A stretch of DNA of 43,342 nucleotides from Phanerodontia chrysosporium. Taxonomy: Eukaryota > Basidiomycota > Agaricomycetes > Polyporales > Phanerochaetaceae. Made by a program: the position numbers and the translations under genes. Each line of letters opens with the position of its first letter. Position 1 is the first letter of the stretch. This document shows positions 30,865 through 41,097 of this stretch, piece by piece. Location: contig MJGA01000085.1 of assembly GCA_001910725.1 (NCBI GenBank), positions 1 through 43,342 of the forward strand, given 5' to 3'. The notes beneath the pieces are model-generated. The model worked only from the letters and a program-made list of their open reading frames with translations, did not search any database and was not told the DNA's origin.

Positions 30865-33800
30865 ATGGTTCACCGACCTTCAGATTCTCGGCTTCTCGTA
30901 AACCTGATCTCTCATGAAAAAGACTACACGAAGCAGCTCTATGCGCTCCTGGAACGCTCCCAGTCTTCTCTAGCTTCGTTCTCTGCCTACGCGTCAGCGT
31001 CGAGCCCTCCTACTTCTCAAGTTGTCATCGAGGTAGCTGGCGCTTTTGCTGGAGCAGATGAAGGCCTGCGCAAGTATGCCGCGTCTCTCGAAGTATGGCA
31101 GGAGCAGCTCAAGTCCCTAAAGGAGCTTGAGGACGAGGTTGGGAATGTCATGCGCGACCGCGAAATCCTGTGAGCAGCTGTTCTGTCTCTACTCTCTCCG
31201 CTAACTCGCTTGGCAGTGTCACACGCCTGATTAAAGCGTCGAAACACCAGAAGCCGACGCGTGACGCGCTCCTCGCTACTTCGGGCTCCTCCTCCTCTCT
31301 GAGCTTCGTGAAACCCGAGGTGCAGATTGGCTCCAAGTTGGCTTCTGCTCAGGGAGAACTGCAGGCCTGTGAGGCACATCTCGCCTCCAAGGAGCGCGAG
31401 CTCGACATGATGCGCACTGTCGCCGTGAGGACCGGGCTGCAAGCACGGTGTAAGGCGCTTGTGGAGTGCGGTTGGCAGTGGGGAGAGATGGGAAAGGAAG
31501 GTCTTCGGGCTCTTGAAATGCTCGAAATGCCTGAAGGGATGAATGGAAACGGTGCGTTTCACCATCTATTCTACCGTCGTTTAGGCTGATCCCTATCGTA
31601 GCGCACTCGCCAAACGAGCTCCCTTACAGCAAGCCTCTGCCGGATAGTGGGACTTCGGACCTGTCCTCTATTGGCCCATCTCAATCTGCTTCTCAGAGTA
31701 CACATCCGACGCAAGACGTGCGTTATACTCTCAACATACCGCCTGCGCACTCGATTTCGGATCATGTCTATCCGAATGGTACTGCGGCACCACTATCTCA
31801 GCTTAACGAGCGCGAAAGCACGAGTGACTCAGAGGAAGAAGGGCAGTATGAAGTACGGGAGAATGAACGTTACCCAGCGACCTGGGGCAAAGCACAAGCG
31901 AAAGGGAAGGCAGCTGACCATTCTCCACCTTCCTCCGGCAGCAGGGTCGCTTTTCCTGCGTCATCGTCGGCGCCAGTCGTCTCCCGCTCAAAGCCTAGGC
32001 AGAGGCGCACCTCAGGGATGTTCGGTAGTATCGCCGCTTTCTTTCATGGGAGCAAGGGCTCATACGCGGGTTCGGACGACGAGCCTAATCCCTACATCCC
32101 TGATACACGGCCTTCAAAGTCTGGAAAGTGGAAAACTCGCACAGACAAGCATCTCTCTCGGAGCGGTCGGGATAGTTCTGATGACGAGCTGCGCGTTACG
32201 TATCCCCGTACTCTACCCCCTGACCCCACTGCACCAGCTCCGTCGTCCCGCGCCGACTCTCGGTTGAAGAAGCAGACAAAGCGTAATCGCGCATCCAAGT
32301 CCCCCTCTGCTCCTGTTGACAGGGGTCGCACGAGCGAGATAGCGCAGTTCCCGAAGGCCAACGGTACTATCAAGAAGAGACCTGAGGCCAAAGAAGAGTC
32401 TCCGAAGCCTGCTCCAGCCATGCCGAACGGCTCTGCGACCAAGCTCAAGAAGAAAGAGGTTGAGATTCTCAAGATATCTGAGGAGAAGAATGCTCCACCG
32501 AGCCCGATATCTCCGACCCCTCAGAGCTTGAAAGGCAAGAAGCCGAACGGCTCTGCGCTCCCCACGCGACTACCCACCGAAGCGTCGCTGTCTCGTAATT
32601 CATCGTTGTCCAAGCAGTCCGTTACTAGTGCTGCCTCCGCACCGGTCAACCCGTCAGCCACTACGATTCATCCCACTGATTCTTCTTTCCGCCATCCGGG
32701 TTCTAGTTCGCATCGACGAGCGACGTCTCTAGACGGCAGTAGTCCGCGGCCCCCTTCCGAGACCACGCCCAAGGGGAACAAGCGTACCGTGTCGGCCAGT
32801 CGACATGGTGAAATCCCCAGTCTGATGAGCATCGTCGAGGGTGTAGCGAAGCAGAACAGGGAGCACCAAGATCCCAATAGCATGCTTTTCCTCCCTAAGG
32901 CGCCACCACCCATCAGCCAGACGTTGGACCTCGCCGAGTTCCCGGGCTCGCCTTCGACGATCACATCACCAAAGTCGCCGCCGAGGAATACAACCCGCCT
33001 CGAGCGGACACCGAGTGAGCGATCTGTGCCTGTAACGCCCTCTGTCCCTGCGGCTACAGCACCCGTGATCCATCAGCCATCCTCTCCGGAGATGAAGCCA
33101 CTACGCTCTGCCTTACGCAACTCCAGTCGGTCGCCATCTCCTCAAGCTTATTCCCTGCCTCCCGCCATCCCCGCTCGGTCACCACAGCGGCCTCCGCACA
33201 CTCCCGTACCCCCGCCTCAAGAGCTTCGGCCTGCCGAAGAGCTTCAAAGCGCGAACAGTGACGACGTGTCCTCCATATCGTCTTACGAGACCACGCGCGA
33301 GCTGTTCGACGACGACACGTCTGACATCGACACCCCCGTGCAGACTTTCGCCACGCCGATACTCCCCGTGTCGTCCTCCTCTCAGGCGACAAACTCCTCG
33401 CCCGAATCCATCTTCGTCTCCGCCCCCGCCTCACCTCCGGCCCCCGCGCCAGACACCGCCTCGGCGCCGCCTGTGCCGCCCAAGCCGTCCGGGACGTACA
33501 GCCCGCCGCACGCAGGCGGGAGCGACGTCTCGAAGTCGACGGACTCGAGCACGGGCGCGTCGCCGCGCCGGCGCAAGAGCGTGCGCATGTCGCTGCCGCC
33601 GACGTTCTCCGCAACACCACCCGCGCTCGACGACGCGGACGACACGCCCGACGAGCACACCGGCCGCCGACGCTACGAGCCGTGGGCGCCTGCCCCGAAC
33701 GGCGACGCCCACGCGCATGTGCACGCGCAGGGGCAGCAGCACCATGGCGGCTGGATGTCGCGCATCCGCGAGCGCGACGTGTGGCAGGACTCGAGCGACG

Positions 33801-33880
33801 ATGAGGACGAGGAGTATAGTAAGGCGAAGCGCATGCTCTCCCGCCTGTCGTCGTCGTCGTCCTCGAAGAAGCACCGGTAA
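30865..33880 (+). CDS. IVY1-like BAR-type protein with long disordered tail, 972 aa
   Basis: Three exons: 30865-31169, 31217-31551 and 31602-33880. The first ~220 residues are helical and match what I know of fungal IVY1-like proteins: H-E-K-D-Y-T-K-Q-L, S-S-L-A-S-F-S-A-Y-A, A-G-A-F-A-G-A-D-E-G-L-R-K-Y-A, E-D-E-V-G-N-V-M-R-D-R-E-I-L-V-T-R-L-I-K-A-S-K. This is an inverse-BAR-like coiled coil that in yeast binds phospholipids and Ypt7 on the vacuole. The remaining ~750 residues are low-complexity: Ser/Pro-rich with basic stretches and an acidic patch, ending in a Ser-rich tract before K-K-H-R. The tail's role is unknown. The name is by resemblance of the N-terminal part only. Confidence 0.75.
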
Positions 33881-34357
33881 GGGAGGCGTCCGCAGGCAAG
33901 GCCCCCACTCCCGCACATTCCTTTGGCTTGTATGTATCATATTGTTTTTTCCGGCCGTCTAGATTACCGCAGATATCCCCGTTGCATCCGTTTTGGCTTT
34001 GGTTTTTCTTTTCTTTTCTTGCGCTCATCGTTTGGGATCGGACTCTAGCGTAGGCTCCCTGTAATTCTCAACTGTATATCGCATTCCATACTCGTGTATG
34101 TATCTGTATGGTGATAGCCTACGTCGTCTTTAGTCTTAGCAGGTTATAACGTTTCGCACGACCTCGACATGTCAGTTACGAGTAAATAGATCTTCGATGT
34201 TGATCTTGACCGTATACACGTTTTTAACATCACATGTATGCCTCTGGATTGTTATTGTGCACGAAAAAGACAGATATATGCGTTGCAAGGAATCCACAAT
34301 CACGTACAAATACATTCATCAAACTCTTGTCATGATGCGGTCCGCCTGGGTGCACCA
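33881..34357. other. Convergent 3' intergenic region
   Basis: About 480 bp, AT-rich, between the ends of the IVY1-like gene (plus) and the DUF2470 gene (minus). It probably holds both 3' UTRs; nothing else seen. Confidence 0.55.
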
Positions 34358-35171
34358 TTATTTGCCCTTCAGAATGCTGTCTATCCTCGCCGCCTGCACA
34401 CGTTTGCGGTAGTCTACCCAAGAAGGGTAGCCAAAGACAAGAGTCGTGAGGATATAGAGCATCTGGGGGTAGATAAGTATTTGTTAACATATGTATATAT
34501 AGTAAGGCATGTGCACGTACAGTGGGGACAAAAGGGGTCTTGTGCCGGCGGCACAATATGTACGAGTACACCGCCTCCGAACCATGCGCGATGAACGCAA
34601 AGTACCAGCTCGCCACAATGAACCAGTGCGGGACCGTGTCCCTGAGGAACTTGGCCGGGGCCCAGACTGGTCCATACGCAGGCGACGAGGGCGACGGCGC
34701 GAACGTGGTGTAGACGAGGAGGGCGACTGCGAGTCCGGTATGGATGGCGCCCCGGGGGAACTTGTAGTCGAGGATCTCGGGGGATTTGCTCTGCGTATGT
34801 GTCAGAAGGGTAAAATTGAGACAAACGTAAGAACACACCATGCCGAGCGCGTCCTCCGCGTCAACCTTCATCTGCAGCAGTCGCGGCTTGACCTCCTCGT
34901 ATCCCGACAGCGGCGGCTCGAAGGGCACGCGCACCTCCTTCGTGCCGGCTTTCGTGGTGTACGTCAGGTTCATCCCCTGCAGCAGGTTCAGCTCGCGTCT
35001 CGCAGCCCCAACGCAGGTGCCACGTACCTTGCTGTCGATGAGCGTCATCTTCGCGCTCTCGACCTTCTCCTTCACGCCGCCCCAGTGGCGGACGTAGGAG
35101 ACGAGCGTGTCGGGGTGGTTCGACATGTACATGCAAAGGAACGTCGATTTGTCGCGCACGGGGTCCGACAT
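34358..35171 (-). CDS. DUF2470-domain integral membrane protein, 218 aa
   Basis: Four exons: 35028-35171, 34839-34976, 34521-34790 and 34358-34462. The N-terminal half (F-L-C-M-Y-M-S-N-H-P-D-T-L-V-S-Y-V-R-H-W-G-G-V, S-A-K-M-T-L-I-D-S-K-G-M-N-L) matches the DUF2470 domain found with heme-utilisation and PNPOx-like proteins. The C-terminal half holds about three membrane segments (I-H-T-G-L-A-V-A-L-L-V-Y; H-W-F-I-V-A-S-W-Y-F-A-F; M-L-Y-I-L-T-T-L-V-F-G-Y), as in fungal DUF2470/DUF4499 proteins. Biochemical function is unknown. The start at 35171 is the first ATG in a frame that opens three codons upstream. Confidence 0.82.
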
Positions 35172-36333
35172 TGCTGGCAAGGACGAGGGCGATGCCTAGG
35201 GAGGTGGTGGTGGGGGACAAGGTGTGAGCCGCGACTCGGCGTCGGGTATCCTGTCAAGCCGAGGCGAAAGAAGGTGGACACGTTGCAGGCAGCGAAGCGC
35301 TGCACGAAGCGTGGTCGTTGCGAGACAGCATGAGAGATTCTGCACGATGTATCTATCACGTTTCTCGCGCGGTCAGAGACAAAAGCAATCGTGCAGCCAT
35401 CGCCCACGGATTGTAGCAGCCCGAGGATGCCGGGGATGCCGAGCAGTGTTAGGATCGGAGGGTCTTGCCAAACAATCCGTTGATCCGCTCTGTGTGATCC
35501 GTATTCCTGCATATCCAGTCTTATCCAAGTTGGGCCATTTCATCCGTGACCTTCAACCTCTGCCACCTCCCTCTGCTACTGCTCGAGACTCTGCCAGTCT
35601 GCACCTCCACCGCATGTTGAGGTCACTGTAGAGGACACATCTTGCACCAGTTTAGCATCCTTTTAGATTGAGGCACGATGCTGTCGTCATCCTCGGCGGG
35701 CTCACGGCAAGGTGGCCGTCAAAGTGAGGGCTATAGCTGGAACTCAACAGACAAGGGCCAGCGTCATTCAGCCATAATCTTGCAACACCCCCAGTCATGT
35801 TTCATCGTGAATGCAAGTCGTGCATGCTCTGGAGCCCTTTGCATCAAGTGACATTGCCTTGCAGCTCTTCTTCTGATGGCCCCGCGGCCCGTCAGTCGAC
35901 CACATGAACATGGGCTACCAGGAATCGACTCTTCTTCGCCGTCGTCCGCATGCATCTGGGAACATTATTCCATCTCTACGCCTGGAGATAACGAGTTGGA
36001 TGGTAGCTATTGCGCCTCCTTCCGCCATAGACCCCACCTGGTGCGCACGGGCACAGTGAGCTGCTTCTTCATCTGCAGTCGATGGCTGACCGAACCCTTG
36101 TCGTGTCTTCCAGAGAAAGGTCTATGGACGTCCCCCACTGCATCCGCGAGTATCTTCATGTGGGCACAATGGGCTCAAAGATACTACCGATGTCGCACAA
36201 TCTACGACTGCCTTGGTGTCCGACCTTCGTCGATCTGCCAGCAAAGCGCGTCATGGCACGAGGCTCATATAACTGACTGCTGGTCCAGCTGTTCTGGCCT
36301 GTAGCCGCATAGTGGTCGGTCATCTCTCACAAC
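35172..36333. other. Intergenic region between divergent genes
   Basis: About 1.16 kb upstream of both the DUF2470 gene (minus) and the peptidase gene (plus). Open frames here show no motif. It presumably holds both promoters; no individual site could be assigned. Confidence 0.5.
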
Positions 36334-38645
36334 ATGCTTGGACTGCCTCTTCGCGCCCTGGCTCTCATTCTGAGCCTCGGCGTATACTGCTATGCTGCCC
36401 CTCACGAAGCCCGTGTCGTCCACGAGTCCCGCCGCTCCCTTCCGACAGGCTGGACCCCCGTGCGGCGCGCCGATCCCGACCTCATCCTCCCTCTGCGGGT
36501 CGGCCTCGCCCAGCCGAACCTGCATCTGATCGAAGAGTACCTGCTCGACGTCTCGCACCCGGAATCGCCGAACTACGGAAAGCACTGGTCTCCCGCGAAG
36601 GTCGCGAGCACGTTCCGACCGTCGCGCGAGTCCGCCGATGCCGTGTATGCGTGGCTCGTCGACGCCGGCATCGACGTTGGCCGCATCCGCCTCAGCGCGA
36701 GCGGCGGCTGGGTGCACGCGAACGTGTCTGTGCTGGAGGCCGAGGACCTGCTCGGCACGGAGTACTTTGTGTACAGCCATCCGGAGGCACCCCGCGAGCA
36801 CATCGCGTGCCGCGAGGCGTACCACGTCCCCGCGCAAGTCGCACCGCACATCGACCTCATCACGCCGACGCTGCATTTCGATGTCAAGCTCGGACGCGAC
36901 GGCGTCATCTCACAGCTGCTCGGGTCGTCTTCTCCTGTCTTGCTGGGGCCTGCGAAGGCGCTTGCGAATGATCTCACGACCTGCGACCAGCAAATTACAC
37001 CGGATTGCATTCGCGCACTGTACAATTTCCATGGCTTCGTTCCGCTTGCAGCACACAAGAACTCTATTGCCATCGGTGTGTCTCCAGCCGCCGGTGTATG
37101 GTTCCCCGCTTACAGTCGTTGATAGTCGAATATGGTCCGGAAACCTACACCCCGAACGATATGGATCTGTTCTTCAAGAACTTTTCCGCTTCGCAGATCG
37201 GCGAACGTCCCAAGCTTATCAGCATTGATGGAGGTAAGGCATCCCTCGTCTATCAAAATAGTGTATCTTTGTTGACATGTCGACAAAGGTTCTATCAACT
37301 TCACGAATGCTGAACACGGGGAGTCGAACCTTGATTTGCAGTACTCCATGTCACTCGTTGGTAAAGGCCAAGAAGTTACGCTCTTCCAAGTCGGAGATGC
37401 TATTCAGGGTATGTAGTATGCGTCTCTTGCTAACACCTCACTGACCAGAAGCGTTCTGACTGTAGGCGCATCCTTTGACAACCTCCTCGACGCTCTTGAT
37501 GGCACATTCTGTACGTTCGAAGGCGGAGACAACTCTACTCTAGATGGCGTCTACCCAGACCCTAACCCAGCGGGCTTTCAAGGTATGTCCTGCACCACTG
37601 ACTGGCTACTGTACTCACTCTCGCATCCCAGGACCTGAGCAATGCGGCGGAGTGAAGCCCGCATTCGTCCAATCGACCTCTTACTCGCATGACGAGCGTC
37701 TGCAGACGCCTCTGTACTCGACCCGCCAGTGCACCGAGTATGCCAAGGTCCGCCTGCCACACCACGTCTCTCCCCTGACGCATCTCATCGCGCGCCACAG
37801 CTCGGCCTGCTGGGCGTCACCGTGCTGCACTCGTCCGGGGACCGTGGTGTCGCGGGGCGCAACAACCTCTGTCTGAACCCGGACGGCACCGTCTCGACGG
37901 CCGCCAAGATCTTCTCGCCGTCCTTCCCGGGCGTGTGCCCGTTCATCACCAGCGTCGGCGCGACGCAGGTCAACCCCGGGGCCAAGGTCGGTCTTCCCCC
38001 CTGCTGTCTTCTGATGCAGTGCTGAGCGCGGGCGGCAGGTCACGGACCCGGAGAGCGCGTGCGAACAGGTGATCTTCTCCGGCGGCGGCTTCTCGAACCA
38101 GTTCCCGACGCCGGCGTACCAGAAGACGGCGGTAGAGGGCTACCTCCAGAAGTTCCCGCCGCCGTACCCCGCGGGCACGTTCAACGCGTCGGGCCGCGGG
38201 TACCCGGACATCTCTGCCAATGGGTGCGTGTCTTTTCTGAGAGATGGAGACCTATGGGCTGACCTGCGGACGCAGGGCGAACTACCTCGTCTCGGTCAAT
38301 GGTCGATTTGAGCTCGTGTTTGGCACGTCTGCGTCGACGCCTGTGACTGCGTCTCTGCTCGCCGCGATCAACGACGCGCGACTCGCGATTGGCAAGGGGC
38401 CGATCGGATTCATTAATCCTGCAGTGCGTCCCGTCTGGGCCTGAGGTAACGCGGTGCACTGATGAGGCCATGTTTCGCAGCTGTACTCGGACCTGTTCAA
38501 GGGTGCGTTCAACGACATCAAAAATGGCTCCAACCCGGGCTGTGGGACGCCGGGCTTCGCTGCTCAGCCTGGGTGGGATCCTGCGACGGGGCTCGGGACG
38601 CCGAACTTTGTCGAATTGCGCAACCGGTTTTTGTTGCTGCCTTAG
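36334..38645 (+). CDS. Secreted tripeptidyl peptidase, sedolisin family S53, 628 aa
   Basis: Nine exons: 36334-37075, 37126-37233, 37289-37408, 37466-37582, 37632-37747, 37801-37986, 38039-38223, 38276-38423 and 38481-38645. A signal peptide (about residues 1-21, L-R-A-L-A-L-I-L-S-L-G-V) precedes a pro-kumamolisin-type prodomain (P-N-L-H-L-I-E-E-Y-L-L-D-V, N-Y-G-K-H-W) and the catalytic domain. Catalytic residues seen are Glu295 and Asp299 (in G-E-S-N-L-D-L-Q-Y), Asp415 (S-G-D-R-G) and Ser543 (G-T-S-A-S). The C-terminal calcium-site region has N-D-I-K-N-G and D-P-A-T-G-L-G-T-P. Such enzymes are secreted, work at acid pH and release tripeptides from protein N-termini. All key residues are present, so it should be active. 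Convergent with the GPI-type gene on the right. Confidence 0.95.
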
Positions 38646-38903
38646 AAGGGGATTGCCGTGGACCGAGAAGATGCGTGGATGTAGATATTTACCATTAGCT
38701 GCCTGGTGGAACACCTTAAAATGCACTTCATCCGCATTCGAACGTCGATGCGACGGCCGATCTGGTCCAGTCGACCAATTGCAAGGCATCAAACAATTGG
38801 GGTATATCTATGGACACCCAGGAGTAATGACAGAAACGAGGCACGCCTCTACAACAATAAACCACGAGGAACCTTACATGGCACAATTACAGGCCTATAA
38901 AAG

Positions 38904-40032
38904 TCAGATGTGAGAGAACACAACACTCGCCAACATCATCACGAGAGAGATGCATGGAATCGTGTGGGACGCAAGGGTGCCACTGGTATTTGTCTCTTGA
39001 GGATTCAGCGCCGCATCGGTAGCATTCGGGGACGCGCCTCCAGCCGCAGCCGAGCCAGAAGCACCACCGTTCGCCAGCACCGTGTTGTCCGCAGGCGCGG
39101 GGAAGGTGACAGCCGTCTGGAAGCCGGAAATGGTGACCGTGGCCGTCGTATCTGAGGCCTGGGCGGCATTCGTGGAGAAACCCATGGCCATGCCGAACGA
39201 GCTCCCGCCGTACCACACGGTGGCACCATCGGTCGTGACTGTCGTCGGCGACGGCTGCCAAGGGTATGTTGTGCCCGGGAACTGCTGCCCGCCAGGCGGC
39301 GCCGTGGCAGTTGGCGCGTGCAGGTAGACTGTGGATGTCTGGCGATGGGCGGGACCATCACGACGGACGTCTGGTCATCCGGGGGAATGTCGGGGCCCAC
39401 ACCGTTCGTGGTTACTGTGAGTTTGGCGATTGGGAATCCGTCAGAGTTGCAGTTTTCTGTTAGCTCTGAAAAGGGTGCAGGAGATGAGAGGGATTATTTT
39501 TCGCGAATGGGACCGACTAAACGTACCGTCCTGGCTTTCCTGGGCATCTGGAAGGAGGCTCGGGAGCTGTGCTAAGTGGATACTGCAGACCATACAGTCT
39601 CTGAAACCAGCCGCGATTTCATCGGTGCAGAAACATTGCGACGTAGGACATGACTAGAAGAGTGTCTCGTAAGCGGTGTTTGGACAGTATGTAGGATTCA
39701 CTTGGAACCTACGAAGGCATTGACGAGGACGGCGCACTGCGATGCACACTAAGAACACAAGTCAGTCGTCAGGACGAGGTAACTGAACAGAGCAATGATT
39801 GAACATACGTTCACCATGTCCGGGTTCCAATCCAAATCTCTAAGGTTAAGTCCTCCGTACCGTGAATGAACGAATGTCTTTTTGAAAGGAGTGACAGAAC
39901 GAGCGACATTGCCAGTATGAGGAGAGGCAGCCACTTGGATACAAGACGTCAGTTACGAGTGAAGAACCGCAGAGAGGGTAGTAACTGACCACAAACGAGC
40001 CCTAGTGCGGCGTAAATAATAAGAGACAGCAT
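38904..40032 (-). CDS. Secreted Cys-rich GPI-type protein 2, ~272 aa
   Basis: Six exons: 39990-40032, 39809-39933, 39713-39748, 39527-39653, 39403-39465 and 38904-39328. The protein has a signal peptide (M-L-S-L-I-I-Y-A-A-L-G-L-V-C) and a Cys-rich domain with cysteines 57, 61, 70, 75, 77, 88, 91 and 116. It then has a region with T-T-Y-P-W-Q-P-S-P-T and W-Y-G-G-S-S-F-G-M-A-M-G-F, a Thr/Ala/Gly-rich part and a hydrophobic C-terminus typical of a GPI signal. The 74-bp intron 5 (39329-39402) is the least certain. Its sequence would otherwise encode plausible protein but with a one-base frame break near 39340-39350. Same family as the gene at 16488-17334. Function unknown. Confidence 0.75.
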
Positions 40033-40179
40033 ATTGCCTCAAGCCGCCACAGACTATCTCACGCCTCCGCGAGAAGGTGTGGCAGAAGGAGTTTCCAGCT
40101 TCGCGAATGCGACCGTCGGCCAAGAAAGGTATAGCATAATATCACGGCTGAACTACGTGTTAAAAAGTATAGGAGGTAT

Positions 40180-40253
40180 GGCCGACTAGCTCAGTTGGTT
40201 AGAGCGTGGTGCTAATAACGCCAAGGTCGTCGGTTCGATCCCGGCGTTGGCCA
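40180..40253 (+). tRNA. tRNA-Ile (anticodon AAT)
   Basis: Complete cloverleaf without intron: acceptor GGCCGAC/GTTGGCC, D-stem GCTC/GAGC, anticodon stem TGGTG/CGCCA with AAT at 40214-40216, T-stem GTCGG/CCGGC around TTCGATC, discriminator A at 40253. Confidence 0.95.
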
Positions 40254-40254
40254 C

Positions 40255-40260
40255 TTTTTT
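40255..40260 (+). terminator. Pol III terminator of tRNA-Ile
   Basis: A run of six T begins two bases after the discriminator base. Confidence 0.85.
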
Positions 40261-41097
40261 CACTTCAGCTTCTTGTATTCCATCAACATTCCTTTTTGCT
40301 CGAGGCGGAAGGCGAAGGCCGGAAGTCCTGAGTCTCTGGTAGTCATTCTAACTGCATGATGCGCAGCTCTACTAACCAACGATCTCGAGGTAACCTGCGG
40401 ATGCTTACGCCGCTACGGCCCTTCGATGCATCATGGACAAGTTGCACGCGTTCACCGGAAGCTAACAATTTATCACTATGCCATGGTGACAGTTTTGCTT
40501 TGGTGGGATTTCACGGTATGATCCAACGCTGCTAGCCTGACTCACCTTCACTCGGGATGATGACATGTCCTCTTTGTTCTTTTCTCAGACGCCGGAGCAA
40601 GGCTCAGGTTCATCAAATCAAGAATGCGTTTGTTACTGGATACGACAACGCATTTCCACTAAATGAGAGAGGTAGACCATCGACCCTGACATAAGGCACC
40701 GAGGATAGCTGCATATCCTCACTATGCTATGCGCGGATGACGCAGCGTACGCATAAATTGCAGGAGCGTTCAACCACTCAATGGTGAGTTTCTCAATCAA
40801 GGGTGCGTTTTCCTGACAAACGAGATTTTTCTGACAGTATTTCCAGCAGGTGCCTGTCGCTTATATGAGGGATGTCTGCGCACGTTATCAGCTGGGCAGG
40901 GAGAGCGATACCCGACGTGGCGTCCATCACAGCCAAGCGTCTGAGCGTGTGCGCCCTTATCAGCGAACAGAAGTCGAGCGACCCTCATGACTGTGAAAAT
41001 CTCACCCCGCTGGAGTCTATTTCAAAGATAAAGCTGCTGCGTGCAGAGCGTGGTCGCCTCTGCACCCTGCCTTCTCTTTGACTCCGACCCCGCCGCC
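40261..41097. other. Intergenic region upstream of the permease
   Basis: About 840 bp with no recognisable gene. It presumably contains the permease promoter near its right end; no TATA box stands out. Confidence 0.5.

Noticed and set aside
35876..36304. 142-codon plus-strand frame upstream of the peptidase
   Set aside because: It lies in the promoter region, has no recognisable domain, and an overlapping frame on the other strand is equally open.
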